A stretch of DNA of 64,000 bases from Plutella xylostella (Eukaryota > Arthropoda > Insecta > Lepidoptera > Plutellidae): the NCBI RefSeq assembly GCF_932276165.1, contig NC_063994.1, forward strand, positions 4,836,001-4,900,000, written 5' to 3'. Numbering within the stretch: position 1 is the first letter of the stretch; every line of letters starts with the position of its first letter. Made by a program: the position numbers and the translations under genes. Below the pieces are notes generated by a model. That model saw only the letters and a program-made list of their open reading frames with translations, was not told the DNA's origin and made no database searches. This document shows, piece after piece, positions 27,201 through 39,113 of the stretch.

Positions 27201-27810
27201 AAAGTGATTGGTAGTGCTTAAGGCTTTGAAGAAAGAAGATGGTCTATATTGAGTACTTAACCGAAATATTAATATATACCTACTTATACAATATAAATAT
27301 ACACATCATACCTAAATAAATACATTACATAGGGGAGATTAGTCCAAAACCGGGTATGGGGGTAAAACCGGGACATGTCATTATAGCCACTTAACGAGTG
27401 TCAAATTTTCGCGCGCTTTGCTCACTGCAGTCGGCCATCTTGACGACACTGTCAACAAAAGTTGAAGGACACTCGTGTGCGCTCGTAAAAAATTATTGCA
27501 AATCAAGTTTTTAGGGAGTTTTGATCTAATAATTAATGGAATTCATTCATTTACTAAGCATCGGAACATCCAGGTATGTGGTATTGGTTTTTAATCTTGG
27601 TTAAGCATGTTTTCATGTTTAATAAACACTGCTTAGATTTTTATTGCATTTCGTTTTGAAGTCAGTTTTTTTATTTTTTTTCTTGCCAGGGTGCTTGGGG
27701 CAAAACCGTACGGGGTAATACCGGGTGGTACCCGGTTTTGTACAAGAATCAGTGACTACGTGTTTAATTATTTTTTTTATAATTTTGTTTGAAACATTGT
27801 TACAGTTTGA

Positions 27811-28386
27811 ATGAAAATGCCGCGAAATTATAAACGATGTACAAACCGGCAGTCATGGACTGAAGAAGCCATGAAAAAGGCCATTTCGGAAGTAATAGAA
27901 GGAAGAAGTGGATACCGTCTGGCTTCTCGACAATTTGCAGTTCCACAATCGACATTAGACGATAGAGTTAAGAAGTACCGTATAAACAATGACCTGGAAC
28001 AAGCTTCTAAAAAAGGCCTAGATCGTTTCAAGACTATTTTTACAGATGAGCAAGAATATATTATGTGTCAGCATATTAAAGATCTAGAGGCTCAATTATT
28101 TGGTATAACATATTTATATTTTATAACAGATTTTAGAAAACTTACATTTGAATTGGCAGAGAAAGATGCCATAGATCACAGTTTTAATAAAGACACAAAA
28201 ATGGCTGGTATGGAATGGCTTTATGGATTTTTACGTCGTCATCCGGAATTATCATTACGCCTTCCAGAACCGACTTCTGTTACACGAGCAATGGGGTTTA
28301 ATAGAGTAAATGTCTCGAAATGTGCATTTATTGCACAGAGATTTATGGCAATACGCAAAGAAGCGATGCTTGGGTTCAATGCCTGA
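27811..28386 (+). pseudogene. N-terminal half of pogo-like transposase (psq HTH + CENPB-type HTH)
   Basis: The 191-residue open frame opens with MKMPRNYKR. A Psq-type helix-turn-helix follows at about residues 14-55 (WTEEAMKKAISEVIEGRSGY, then SRQFAVPQSTL). A CENPB/Tc5-type HTH lies at about 75-150, with the FNKD and WLYGFLRRHPELSLR signatures. The frame then ends just past the GFNR motif and no DDE_1 nuclease follows. Intact relatives are typically two to three times longer. It may still make a DNA-binding fragment able to bind the element ends; that is inference. Confidence 0.85.
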
Positions 28387-28466
28387 AGTGCAAAAAATGG
28401 GCACATGAACGTTGTACGGGATGGGAATTGGAAGAACTGGATGAGTTCTGTTGTTACCGGTGTTAG
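28365..28466 (+). pseudogene. C-terminal PHD-like zinc finger of the same transposase, other frame
   Basis: In a different frame from the HTH part, codons from 28365 read DAWVQCLKCKKWAHE, then Cys, and after about 11 residues CCYRC, and TAG at 28464-28466. The Cys-x2-Cys, W-x-H, Cys and Cys-x2-Cys spacing resembles the PHD-type finger at the C-terminus of some insect pogo-like transposases. It sits immediately before the right end. The internal deletion joined the HTH half to this end out of frame, with the junction near 28355-28365. Confidence 0.7.
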
Positions 28467-28732
28467 GGGCAAAGTCGGGTATAGAATAATGGTATACCCG
28501 GTTTTGGACCAGGCATGGGGTAAAACCGTAAAAAGTTAAGATTTAGAAAATCATTATTATTATTAATTAGAATAGTTTAAACATTGATTTTGTTGAGCAA
28601 GACTGTTAATTATAAGGCATAGTAAGCAAATTTTAATAAAGTTGATTAAAACTCCTTAATTTTAATTTTTTATGAATTATTTTCCTTAGCGTCCCGGTCT
28701 TACCCCACATTCCCCTACATACATAAAATTAC

Positions 28733-28757
28733 TATCATCATCATCATCATCATCATC
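28733..28757 (+). repeat. (ATC)8 microsatellite
   Basis: ATCATC repeat 18 bp to the right of the pogo-like element. Confidence 0.85.
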
Positions 28758-29704
28758 ACACAGATAGGATTGGAAGTATTTTCCCAAAAAACATAGTGTA
28801 ATTCAGTGTTATTGTCTTCAAGGCAAATTACTGCATTTTACCAGCGGCTTGCGTCTCACGAAACATTGTATTTATATGAGGTATTTTGCATACCAAAAAT
28901 TATGATATTTTAATTAATGTTGACTTCGTTATTATCCATTACCAAGTGTTTCATTGTTTTTAATTTTATACATTAACCTCCTTTATTGTCTACATATATT
29001 ATCATGTTTTCAAGGGGAAAAGGTAGGTAAGCAAGCAAGTGCCGCAAAATAATATTGGCGTTTTTCCACAACTGGTACATCATAAAACGTGAAATAACAG
29101 ATGTTTTCTGTACTTTTAACTTTCAGGTGACGTAATTTTAACGACGCACGTCAACATTACTTCCTGCGCAATAGCACGATACATATACCTAACTAATTTC
29201 CAAACTTCTAAAAAACATGTGACAGTCACGGTTTAAACAAAAAAAAAGTGCGTCGTGAATCACGAATCGCGAATGAGGGAAACCACATTTTTTAAAGCTC
29301 ACCTCCTAATGCCATTAATCTCCATCCACGGAGGTACAACTCGCGCTCCGCTGGCTTTCAATTCCATCCACCTCCCTTTTACTCCTCTCTTCCACCGCTA
29401 CGGATTATTGTAGGGAAATGAAAAGATTTCTTGACGTTCCCGAGTTGAAGTCCGGCTGGTAGGGGTCCGCCGGTGTGGTTTGGTGGACGGTTGTTTTACG
29501 GGACCCGTAAGTGAATGTGATTGTAAAAATTCTTGTTACAATGTTGAATATTATTGATATTACAATTTTAAAGCTATAAAGTACGAAAAGCATCTTGCAT
29601 ACCTATGTATGTATACCGAACTTAAACGATATTACCGCCGAGCTTCAACGTATCGAGCTTCAACCGACGAAGGGGTAAGATGATGATATTGGATGCGAAA
29701 ACCT

Positions 29705-29765
29705 AGTAGAATGCTTTGGGAGAGGCCTACGTCCAGAAGTGGACTGGTATAGGCTGAATAACAAC
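29705..29765 (+). mobile_element. Short LINE 3'-end remnant
   Basis: Reads ALGEAYVQKWTGIG then TGA, the same C-terminal motif as in the 53077 fragment. Too short to place further. Confidence 0.6.
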
Positions 29766-30170
29766 TTAACGTATCAACGAAGGGGGTAAGTATAACAGAC
29801 TTCCGAGACCCAGAAAGGCCGCATACATTTCACCCAGTAAGTATGCAACTATTATACATTTTATCCTTGCGATTCCATCAACATATTAAAAAGTTTAAAC
29901 TATATTTTAGCCCCGGTCGCGTGGCCCGGAAACTAAGCTCCGCTGTGACAGACAGACGGACGTCATCTATTACATGGAGTATCACATTAGAGATTGTAGA
30001 GGGGGTTGGAAACTCACGCTTTTAATACGAGGGTCTGGGAGAGCTGATTTATTTAGAAATTTAAAGTTACGTTGAAAGTAGGTAATGATCTTTTCGGAGA
30101 GTTAGTTTTCTTCATTGAATTAAAATGCAAGCTGTTTTATTGGTTTCAATGATTTAAAAAGGAAGGATTT

Positions 30171-30278
30171 CGCTTAAAGAAAATGATATCCGCGCGCTGG
30201 CCCTAATAAAACAAATTATGACAGATAAGTATGTATATGAGATTTTGGGGCCAGCGCGAGGTGTCATTTTCTTAAGCG
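30171..30278. mobile_element. 108-bp fold-back element
   Basis: The left arm CGCTTAAAGAAAATGATATC plus GCGCGCTGGCCC and the right arm GGGCCAGCGCGAGGTGTCAT plus TTTCTTAAGCG are inverted over about 33 bp with few mismatches. No clear target duplication. Confidence 0.7.
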
Positions 30279-31370
30279 GTTGGCCCTGTCCTTACGCTGG
30301 TAATATAATGTATAAATCAATGATTGGTGCAAATTTTATTCACGTATGAAGCTAGCTACAATTTAAACTTGTCGTATTGTTTTAGGTTGCTGCGGTAATA
30401 ACTATTGAAGATTACAAAGGTTTATAGAAGTTAAAGTAGTGATATATAAATTCAATGATAGAAGCCAGTAGTTAAAGTCTATATGGAGACTATAAATCTC
30501 AACTTAACAACAGAAAACGAGGTTTTAAATAAATTTTAATGTAAAATATTCCCGTAAACCCAGCCCCAAAGACGCGGGCCCTGGGTCCAATGGTCCATAC
30601 GCCATTGTCATTTAAATGAACCCTCAGTAGGTAGTTTACTTTGCGAAATTTAAATATTTTACACAATACCTCTACGTTAATATACTGTGTGGGGCACACA
30701 ATTTACAAGGGTGAAGGGATGTTGATGTTAACTTCGAATTGATTAGATAATGAAAAGCCTCTCTCATATTTTTTGTATTAGTTACCACAAAAACATTAAA
30801 CATTGTTTGGTGTAAATTTCAAAAAAGACGACACGAAAAAAGGATGCAGTAGCTTATCGTTTCTCAGTTTATCTGCCATGCTCATGCCTACATATCTCTC
30901 TTTGATAAGCTTATAGGTTTATAATCAGTCAATTGTTTACAGAATAAACGACTAAAAAACATGTGTAGAGTAGAGAATTTTTGTCATTAGACTCATTAGG
31001 AAAACACCCGAGTCCTCGTGGTTCTATGGGTAAGCATCATAATTAATTATATAATACACCTACATGACGCCAACATGATAATATACATGTAATGTATTGT
31101 ATTTCAGTATTATACATAATAAAGCTATTGAAATCCTCGCAACATTTTGAACTCCTAAAAACAAACCTACAAAACACCACTTCAAAACCGAAAGAGTGCA
31201 CTAAAATATTTATCGCGCTATTAAAATAAACTATCAGATCCCCTCCTCTATAGGTATAATAGCACAATTGAAAATATGTATTTTATACGAGTATGAGTGA
31301 TATGACAGGACGAAGGCGTTGCGAATCGTCGTACTTTATTATATTTTCAACACCCTCAGTGCGGATGGGG

Positions 31371-31600
31371 TGAGCAGTTTGCACCCTCGCTGATTAGGAC
31401 TCTAATCTATGGGGTCCGAGGATGAGGGTATGCGAGAGTTAGAAGTCTGTTTTTGTGCAATTTATACTTACACTTACCCATCTCTCTATCACCAACACGC
31501 ACTAGGCCAGCGTGGTGGGCTAGGCCTAAAACCCCTACTCATTGGATGAAGATCCGTGCCTCAGCAGTGGGGACGTGATTGGATGATGAATGGTACAATA
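31371..31600 (+). mobile_element. LINE/SINE-like dispersed repeat fragment
   Basis: Contains GGCCAGCGTGGTGGGCTAGG, then TGCCTCAGCAGTGGGGACG followed by TGGATGATGAAT. The same block is inverted at 34290-34445 and partial at 51781-51870, so it is a dispersed repeat, probably the 3' end of a LINE. Confidence 0.6.
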
Positions 31601-32286
31601 CATCCATAGATAGATTTTTCGTTCAACGCCAATAACGATGTCATGCTGCCGCGGCATCTGCATGTCAGTATAGTATATTCAGAGTGACGCATTGAATAGA
31701 AATCTCATGAAGAGAGAGGAGGACAAACTAAGTTAGTGTATTATACATAGTGTACATCTTCTTCTTGTTATAGTTACAAATACAAGAGCTACAATAGGGT
31801 TTGCCGTGTGTGTCAGGATGGTACCACCATGGAGAAAGGATTGGCTAATTAGAATAACGGTAATCGCTGACTGTCCTGGGTGCGCTGGATGAATATGTAC
31901 AAGGAACAGGTGATACTTTAATTTTGGAGGTTCGTGTCGTGACCCTCGATGCAAAAATGATCAAAAATATTTGTACATAAAATATTATAAATCCTCAGAT
32001 ATTGTTAAAATCATTTTGTCACTGTTATATTATCTAAGCATGGCCTCCACCGCGCCATCGCCACCACGCCAGTCTTCATCCCTATTGGTTCACACTCGCA
32101 TGACACCTTCCAGTTATTGTTCAATACTCGTGTCAGTCTGTATGTTTATTTAACATCTTAAACTGTTCTCTAATGAACTCGGGATCAGCGCGTGTAAGCT
32201 GGTTAGTGAACATGCTCACTGTTGGCTCAACATGTTGTCAGTTTTTATTGTTTGGTCAATAATTAAATTCATTTATATTTAATACT

Positions 32287-32478
32287 ATGACATCCCCAGA
32301 ATTCGGTAAATCGGTTAAAGTAAAAAAAAAATTAAAGATTTTTTGGTTGTTTTTAGGGTTAAGTCTTTTCTTAATCGGGTTGGTTATAAACACACTAGAG
32401 CTACTACGGTACGCTACTACCTATAAGTCCTGTTCACATTCCAGTTTTTGTTACGAGTATATTAACTACACATTGTGA
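32287..32478 (+). CDS. Possible small membrane protein ORF, 63 aa
   Basis: Starts MTSPEFGKSVKVKKKLK, followed by a hydrophobic segment at about residues 18-37 (IFWLFLGLSLFLIGLVI) and a Cys-containing tail. A basic stretch before a single transmembrane helix is protein-like, but there is no family match and no other supporting signal. Confidence 0.2.
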   Translation: MTSPEFGKSVKVKKKLKIFWLFLGLSLFLIGLVINTLELLRYATTYKSCSHSSFCYEYINYTL

Positions 32479-34289
32479 CAGTCCATAGTTGGTATAAAAC
32501 TGCAATTAAATTACTTCTTGAATATAAGATGTTCTTCATATAAAAATAATAATAATAATTATGGAATGTGATCTTAAAATATTCATCATCATCAGTAGTC
32601 TTCTATTGTCCGCAGTCCGCACTATTGAGTATTTTTTTTCAATCATGTTGAATTTTGCTAAATTAACGGTGATAAACCCTACTCTATATAAACGATGATA
32701 AAATATGCTTATTCAATAAAATCTTTATTTATTGAAAAGTTACCTACTTTGATCATTGAAAACCACCACATAACATCACTAGATAAAAGGCAAATGTTAT
32801 CTTCTATCTAAATAATAGCAAAATGGTTCCCATGGCACAGCAGTTCCGTATTGGAATAACAGAAAAAAACCGCAATCCTCAACCTCAACAGAAGTTAACA
32901 AGAAATAAATTGCCCATTAACCGAAAAACTCTCCATTTAAGTAAACAATAAAGATAATAACCATTATTAACCGTACATTCGGGGGGTTGCCACAAAATTG
33001 CGTTCGGATATACTCGCAACATTGGGCGGGCGGAAGTGCCGTCACCGGAAGCGGACTCCATCGATCCATTGTGAGCGTGACGTCACTTCCGTCGCGAGAC
33101 GTAATGGCGCGAACTTGCGCCCGGTAGGTGGTATATTACCTTGTGGTTCATGTTGTCCTGATCGGTTATGGGAAAATATGCTTTTGATTTTATTATAATG
33201 TCAGATATAATGTAGCCAAATTGAATTGGACTCACCAAATGAAGATTAAAGATTGTCTAATCTGTTTTTCTGCAACAATTGTATTTAACTAACGTACCTA
33301 AGTACTAACACTTGAAATTATGTTATGTTATATTAAGTAGGTATTCAAACAAAACAGCAACATCGATCATAAACATTATTCCTATTCTGCACAACAAAAC
33401 GATCAAGCCACCAATTCGTCACGGTGACGTTCAAAATTCGAATCGCAATGGGAAATTGTAAAAACCGTCAGTTTCGTCACGCACCGACCGCGTGCGTCCC
33501 ACAACACGTCGAGACAAGTGTTACGATGACGTCATTAAATTTTTAACACTCCATAGCTTTTGTGTGATGCTGATGACAGTCATGTTTAATGTGAATGCGT
33601 TTCTGATTAGCTATTTAGTGAGCGGGCCTTTGTTGTTTAAGAGACATTGTAAATCTGGAAATAATTTTAATAGGCATTAGTGTGAGTATTTTTTGCTAGG
33701 TTTTATGAATTAACAGACCTTTTTTAAATACTTACATTAAACCCTTTTTCGTAATCCGTAGAAATTGTAAGCTTAGCTTTCTTACATAATCATGTAAACT
33801 AATATACCTACGTAACGTAGGTACTTATGTACTTATGTATGGTCATGCTACGGAGGATAACTTATTCCCCAACAATGGAGCTATGGATGTAAATTCGCTT
33901 TTATAGTTGGCAATACAATGCTATATACAATACGACCCCTTCGTCTTTACGCGCAATGTGGCGTGAAATTCATATTATTCCTATATTTTAGAATTTTAAG
34001 ATTCGTTTACAACTTTCTTCCAACAATGTTAATAACTTACGTATGTCATCATCACAACCCATCAGGGCCCCAAGTCTGCTAAGGAATGGCGGCACAGTTG
34101 TGTGTCGGCAGCATGGGTTTTGCACTGTAGGTATTATCTGCGTTTTAGGAAATATTTATTGCAACTTTTTTAAAGAACTAACCTTAATAAACAGTAATAA
34201 GTGTTAAGTGTTTCATATTGCACTACTGAGACTCACTAACCAAGAGAAAACAGATACCTAAAGTCGGAAAACCATTCAGACGACACAGC

Positions 34290-34445
34290 ATTGAGCCGCC
34301 ATTCATTAGCAGACTTGAGGCCCAGGTCCCCACTGCTGAGGCACAGGTCTCTTTCCAATGAAAGGAAGGGTTTTAGGCCTAGTCCACCACGCTGGCCTAG
34401 TGCGGGTTGGTGGACCCCAACACAAGCAAACTTGTGTTGAGAGAG
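34290..34445 (-). mobile_element. Inverted copy of the dispersed 'CAGTGGGGAC' repeat
   Basis: On the plus strand GTCCCCACTGCTGAGGCAC, then AAGGGTTTTAGGCCTAGTCC and ACCACGCTGGCCTAGTGC match the reverse complement of 31500-31580. Confidence 0.6.
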
Positions 34446-35729
34446 TTGTGTGGTAAGTGTGCATAATTAGGTTTTATGTAAATGTTATTATCCCTAGACG
34501 AAAATACGTAGCGTAACTATAGTTAAATATCAGGAAAAAGCGGCACGGAAACAAAACACCTAACCCATACATTTACGTGGCCAACAGTCGCACAAATTTA
34601 AATCGCGATTCACGCACGTCGTGTGATTTGTGGTTATTTACTGCGCGCGTTAACTTCCCATTATCGCGATTCAGCCGTGCGGAAGCGATTGTGTCGCGAT
34701 CCAGAATTTTTAATCCAGAATAGGCCTGCGGCAATAGCAATTTAACTTGCCTATATCATTTTGTTATTATCAAGTCGCATTATTCTGTGCAGTGATTCCG
34801 AATTCAATACGTGGTTGGGAATTGTAAAATATTTTTTGCTGGTTAACCGTGTGGTTAGATTGGATTTCAAAGGATTACACAGATGGTTGACTACGTTTTT
34901 AAATTTCATATTGTTCGTGGTCATTCGTGGGATCATTCATTCTTTTATTGCTCTTGTTCACTCAATATTACAGATTTATATTTTAGCTCATTCACACTCT
35001 ATTTTACTAATGCGTACGGATTAAACTCATAACTGTTTAACGGTAACGGTAACCAATCGAACTACAATTTTTACAAAACATTCAAAAATAGAAAGTCAAA
35101 ATAAAACTAAAAATGCAAAAACCGCGCGGCGCCGGCTGGCGAAGTGAATCCAAACGTTTCTCCGTCTGGGAGCAAAAAGTCGCGCAAACAAACGTCGGAG
35201 GCGCAAGTCGCAACCCTTCCGTCGACAGCTTCATTGCGAATTCACGGCGCTCCCGACCACGTAGTGCACGCACTGCGGCGGGAAACGCTACGGTTTATTA
35301 GACGCACTGTCCTACGTCTTCTGAAAATATTGACTTTGAATGCGTTTGGCGTTGTAGAAGATGATAGTAATAATTAGTTATGGAGGTATTTTATTTGTTT
35401 AAATACTAACATACAGGTTGTAAATGGCATGCTTCATTCCAAACAGAACTAAGTTAGCCTATTTGATATTTAAGTTTAAATGTAGGTACGGTAATATGGT
35501 AAAGTTATAATAGCTTACCGTTTAATTCTGTCTAAAGTTTCATGTATACCATTATATCCTTAACCACGAACTCCTCAAACTTATAATGTGCATTCAGTGC
35601 TGAAAATAAAATCACGCAAAACACGTGACATATAATAATATAAATGTTAAAACACAACATTATGTTTATTTTAATCAATCTTTTAGATGCGGTTTGTCAT
35701 TTAAACCTAACAACTTTTTTTTATGACAG

Positions 35730-35925
35730 TGGATATCTTACAGAGAATGAAGAACTCTTTGATCTACCTTCAGATATGGATCTACGAAAGACACACCTGT
35801 ATTTAAAAAAAACGGATGTTTTCCGCAGCCAGTGCGTTCCACCGAATTTACATAGCCCGCCCCAAGAAACTGGCTGTGACTTTAAATCTAGTAAATTTAG
35901 TAAATCTAGACTTAAACCGATTTGA
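35730..35925 (+). CDS. Possible isolated 3' coding exon, unknown product
   Basis: A strong acceptor (CTTTTTTTTATGACAG) is followed by a 65-residue open frame with acidic and then Lys/Ser-rich composition (YLTENEELFDLPSD near the start, SKSRLKPI at the end) and a TGA stop at 35923. I do not recognise the product and found no matching upstream exon. A chance frame is quite possible. Confidence 0.25.
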
Positions 35926-38859
35926 CGCTCACCAGCAGACGACGTGCTCGTTAGAACGAGAAGAATGGACGGCGTAATTTAATTTATATTGTATTCCTCT
36001 TTATGCCTCTTGAGGATTAAAGATGGAGGATGGTTTAAATTGTGAAATTTATGATTATTGTTAGAAGTCTATTAAGGGTATGGTTAGGCGCATGAAAATA
36101 ATTACATTTTCAGTTGTGATTGTAGGATAAAGTAATGGATAGTTTAACCTACTTACCTACTAAACCTTTATAAAGATGACCTATCTGTTTAATACCATAA
36201 TCAATTTTTTTATTTCTGCAGTTGTTGCAAGGTCTACTCAGGCTAATTTGATGTATCTCTACATCATCACTTTTAGGTACCCTAATTTATGCCACTTTGT
36301 ATTTTAATTCAGTCTATAAGTTCGTAGTCTATGGAAGCTACAATTCTTCCGTGCACCTCAGTGTTTGCTCGGAGCGGATACATTGATTCGACACAAATAC
36401 ACGCTTCGATTCAGATCGCAGAGAAATCTACGCATATCTGGAGTTTGAAAGTGCAATTTACTTATTGCACACAAGTTTGTAATGATAAAAACTACAGTAC
36501 TAAATAACTAAATTTAATATCCCCATTCACGTCGCATGCTTTTTGACTTTAATTTCTGTGAGTGTCTCTTTATTTACAGTCTAACTTAATTTACTCTTTA
36601 TTTACAACTAAGTAAATAAAAAGACATTAAAAATACCTCGTTCTAGTATTTCTTTGTATGTTTTTTTACTTGAATATTTCGTGATATTGTTTATTTGTAT
36701 GTACTTTTTTTGGTGTGTGGTACTGGACACCGAATAAAGAAAATAAATTAAATTATTATCTTTATGTAATATCTCGTATTGCATTATCAAATTTTGCATA
36801 AGTATCGTTGTCGTATCGCTCAATCTTTCTGAAGTATTAAGATTTATAAACATTACATCTTGAAGCATAAATACCAACATTTTCTTAAACATAACATAAA
36901 ATTAAAACCACATTTAAAATATTTATACTGTTTGCAGCCTTGACACTAAAATAAGACAGACAAACAGACGGAGCATCGTATAAACAGGTTTAACGCAATT
37001 GGCGCCCCAAGGAGGGCCAATCAAATAAACTGGATCAAAATAAAAATCTAATTAGTGAATGCTCCCTGCGCTCGGAGGGGACGTAATTATAATCTGTATG
37101 AATTGCACAATTTCATTTTCTATGAGAAATTTGTCGTTTTCGAGTGTAAGGGTGCCCTCTCAGATCCTAGTTTTGTATAAAACGTGCTTTTTTTGTAGGC
37201 ATAGACTTAATTCAATATAAGTAAGTAATAATTATTAAAGGTTTTGTAAATATTAATTGAAATAAATATATTATAGTAACGAATAGTTTGTTTGCTACGG
37301 ATTGCTACGAAAGTGCTACGAGATATTTCGTAGCAAAGATAGACACGGAAAATAAGAGTTTTTTAAAGCACGTAATTTGTTATCATATCATGTCAGTGCG
37401 ATATTATTATAGTCAGTTTATTGTTTCTTATAAGTAGGTAGTAAATACAGTAAAATTTAATCAGAAGTCGATATTTTTACTAATCAACCAACGCAGAAAA
37501 GAAGAAATGATTTATGAAAACTTACCACTTACACTATGATTACAGACTTTATACATCGGTAAATTTAATGAAATTAGTAAAAAATCGAAAATAAACATTG
37601 ATAAGAGGATACACGAAGACCATACTGTGTGTTGCATTGTGAGGCATTTATTGGGAAGTGCATAATATTAATTGAGTTTTTTTTATAACTCCCTATTTCT
37701 ACAGCTCTACAGAATCGATCATCGTGCGGTCCACAATCGAATTACTAAAAACGCATCGCGGCTTTTTCTGTTATAATGAATTTATATATAAATTTAGTGG
37801 TTCCAACCTGCGGGGGGTAGGAACGTACCTACCCATGTTTAGGGTTACCAATCCATAGTTTCAAAGAAAAAAGTAATAAAACAATATTTTTTTTACAAAA
37901 TAAACCAACTGCCGTGCTCTCAGATACCTAGATAAATATTGAAATTAACGCTGACTATAACAAACAAATACCGCGTTCATTTTCTGGAGGAATTAACCTG
38001 GAAAAAGTTTTACGAAGTTGAGTTTCTGTGTTGATTAATATCAATTTGTACATATGTACTTACATCTTTGTAGGTAATTCTGTATCTGTGAAACTGTCTG
38101 TGGAAAATAGATTCATAAATTCACTAACCCTTACAAAAGCGTTTATTGCTTATGAGTGTTTGAATCAGATTTTTCATTGTAGTTTACGTTATTTATAAAT
38201 ACTTAGATAAAAAAATAAATAAAATGTTTATAGTATAGTAGGACTCAGTAAAGAAACAAGCAGCTGGCAACCCTACAGCAAAACCAAAGACAATGTAGAA
38301 CTACAAGCGAGTAGTAATCAGGTTAGGAAACAATTTGCCTGTGTTGCCATGCGTGGTATATATCTGCCGTAATCTGTGCTGCCGTCTGTCTGCCTATTTG
38401 AATGTTCAATTCATTTTTCACTGATAGAATATGTTGTATAGTTTGTGGTTCGGTATGGCTTGTGATCGATCGAATTTACGTGATAGTTTGTGAAGACTGG
38501 TAGGGCCTGGATTTTAAATTAAGTAAGTGTTTTCGTTATGGGGTTAAATTTAATGTTAAGGGTTATTTCAATATCTTACTAGAATAAACATTAACATTAT
38601 GAATGCTACGCCCGCTACGCCATAATTTCGTAGTACCTCCGTAGCGTTTACGTAGCACTGCGTAGCTTTTCAAAAATACATTTTTTTTTCATAGTATACT
38701 GTAATAGTTAATAAAATCTAGCAAAAAGGTCTTCGCACTTTAAATGCGATTGTGCAATAACCCATCCTAGATTCTACCAAGTATAACAAAAGAATAATGA
38801 ATTCAAAAACTTAACAGTAACTACTACTCATTCTTAATGATTCAATACAACACGCGTCG

Positions 38860-39113
38860 CAACAAAAAAAGCACTGTCATACCTCATCAGCGCATCACGC
38901 AAAACGCGCGACGAATGTGTCAATAGAGACGTCAGCGTCATAGACAATAGACGCACTAGCTGCGCGGGCGCCGGCCAATCGCGTTGATCCGCGGCGCGTG
39001 GCCCGCACGCGGCGTCAGTCGGCGCGCGGCCGCCGACGGGTGAACATCGTTAATTAGGACAAATAAAGATGACCGGCGCAGGCATGATGGTGCTGCTGTT
39101 AGCGTGTTTGTGA
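38860..39113 (+). promoter_or_regulatory. GC-rich CpG island with short leader-like ORF
   Basis: GC-rich segment (38930-39045) dense in CG, including a CCAAT box (GGCCAATCGCG). It is followed at 39069 by ATG and a 14-codon frame (MTGAGMMVLLLACL) resembling the start of a signal peptide, then TGA at 39111. It could be the promoter and first exon of a plus-strand gene if a splice lies inside, but no good donor is seen. Confidence 0.3.

Larger units (their letters stand above)
27332..28715 (+). mobile_element. pogo/Tigger-like DNA transposon, internally deleted
   Basis: Terminal inverted repeats begin GGGGAGATTAG on the left and GGGGAATGTGGGG (reverse complement) on the right, and are flanked by TA at 27330-27331 and 28716-28717, the target typical of the Tc1/mariner-pogo group. 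Copies of a GGGGNAAAACCG-like motif recur inside both ends (about 27350, 27705-27745, 28490-28530) and may be transposase-binding sites. The length is 1384 bp. The DDE catalytic domain is missing, so it cannot move by itself. Confidence 0.85.
30279..34289. other. Intergenic, no firm gene
   Basis: AT-rich apart from a CpG-denser patch at about 33000-33130 with TGACGTCA at 33078 and a second TGACGTCA at 33527. The only protein-like frame is the weak one at 32287. Confidence 0.5.

Noticed and set aside
36608..36892. Minus-strand 94-codon AT-rich frame
   Set aside because: Composition (Ile, Asn, Tyr, Lys) is what AT-rich noncoding DNA gives; no motif.
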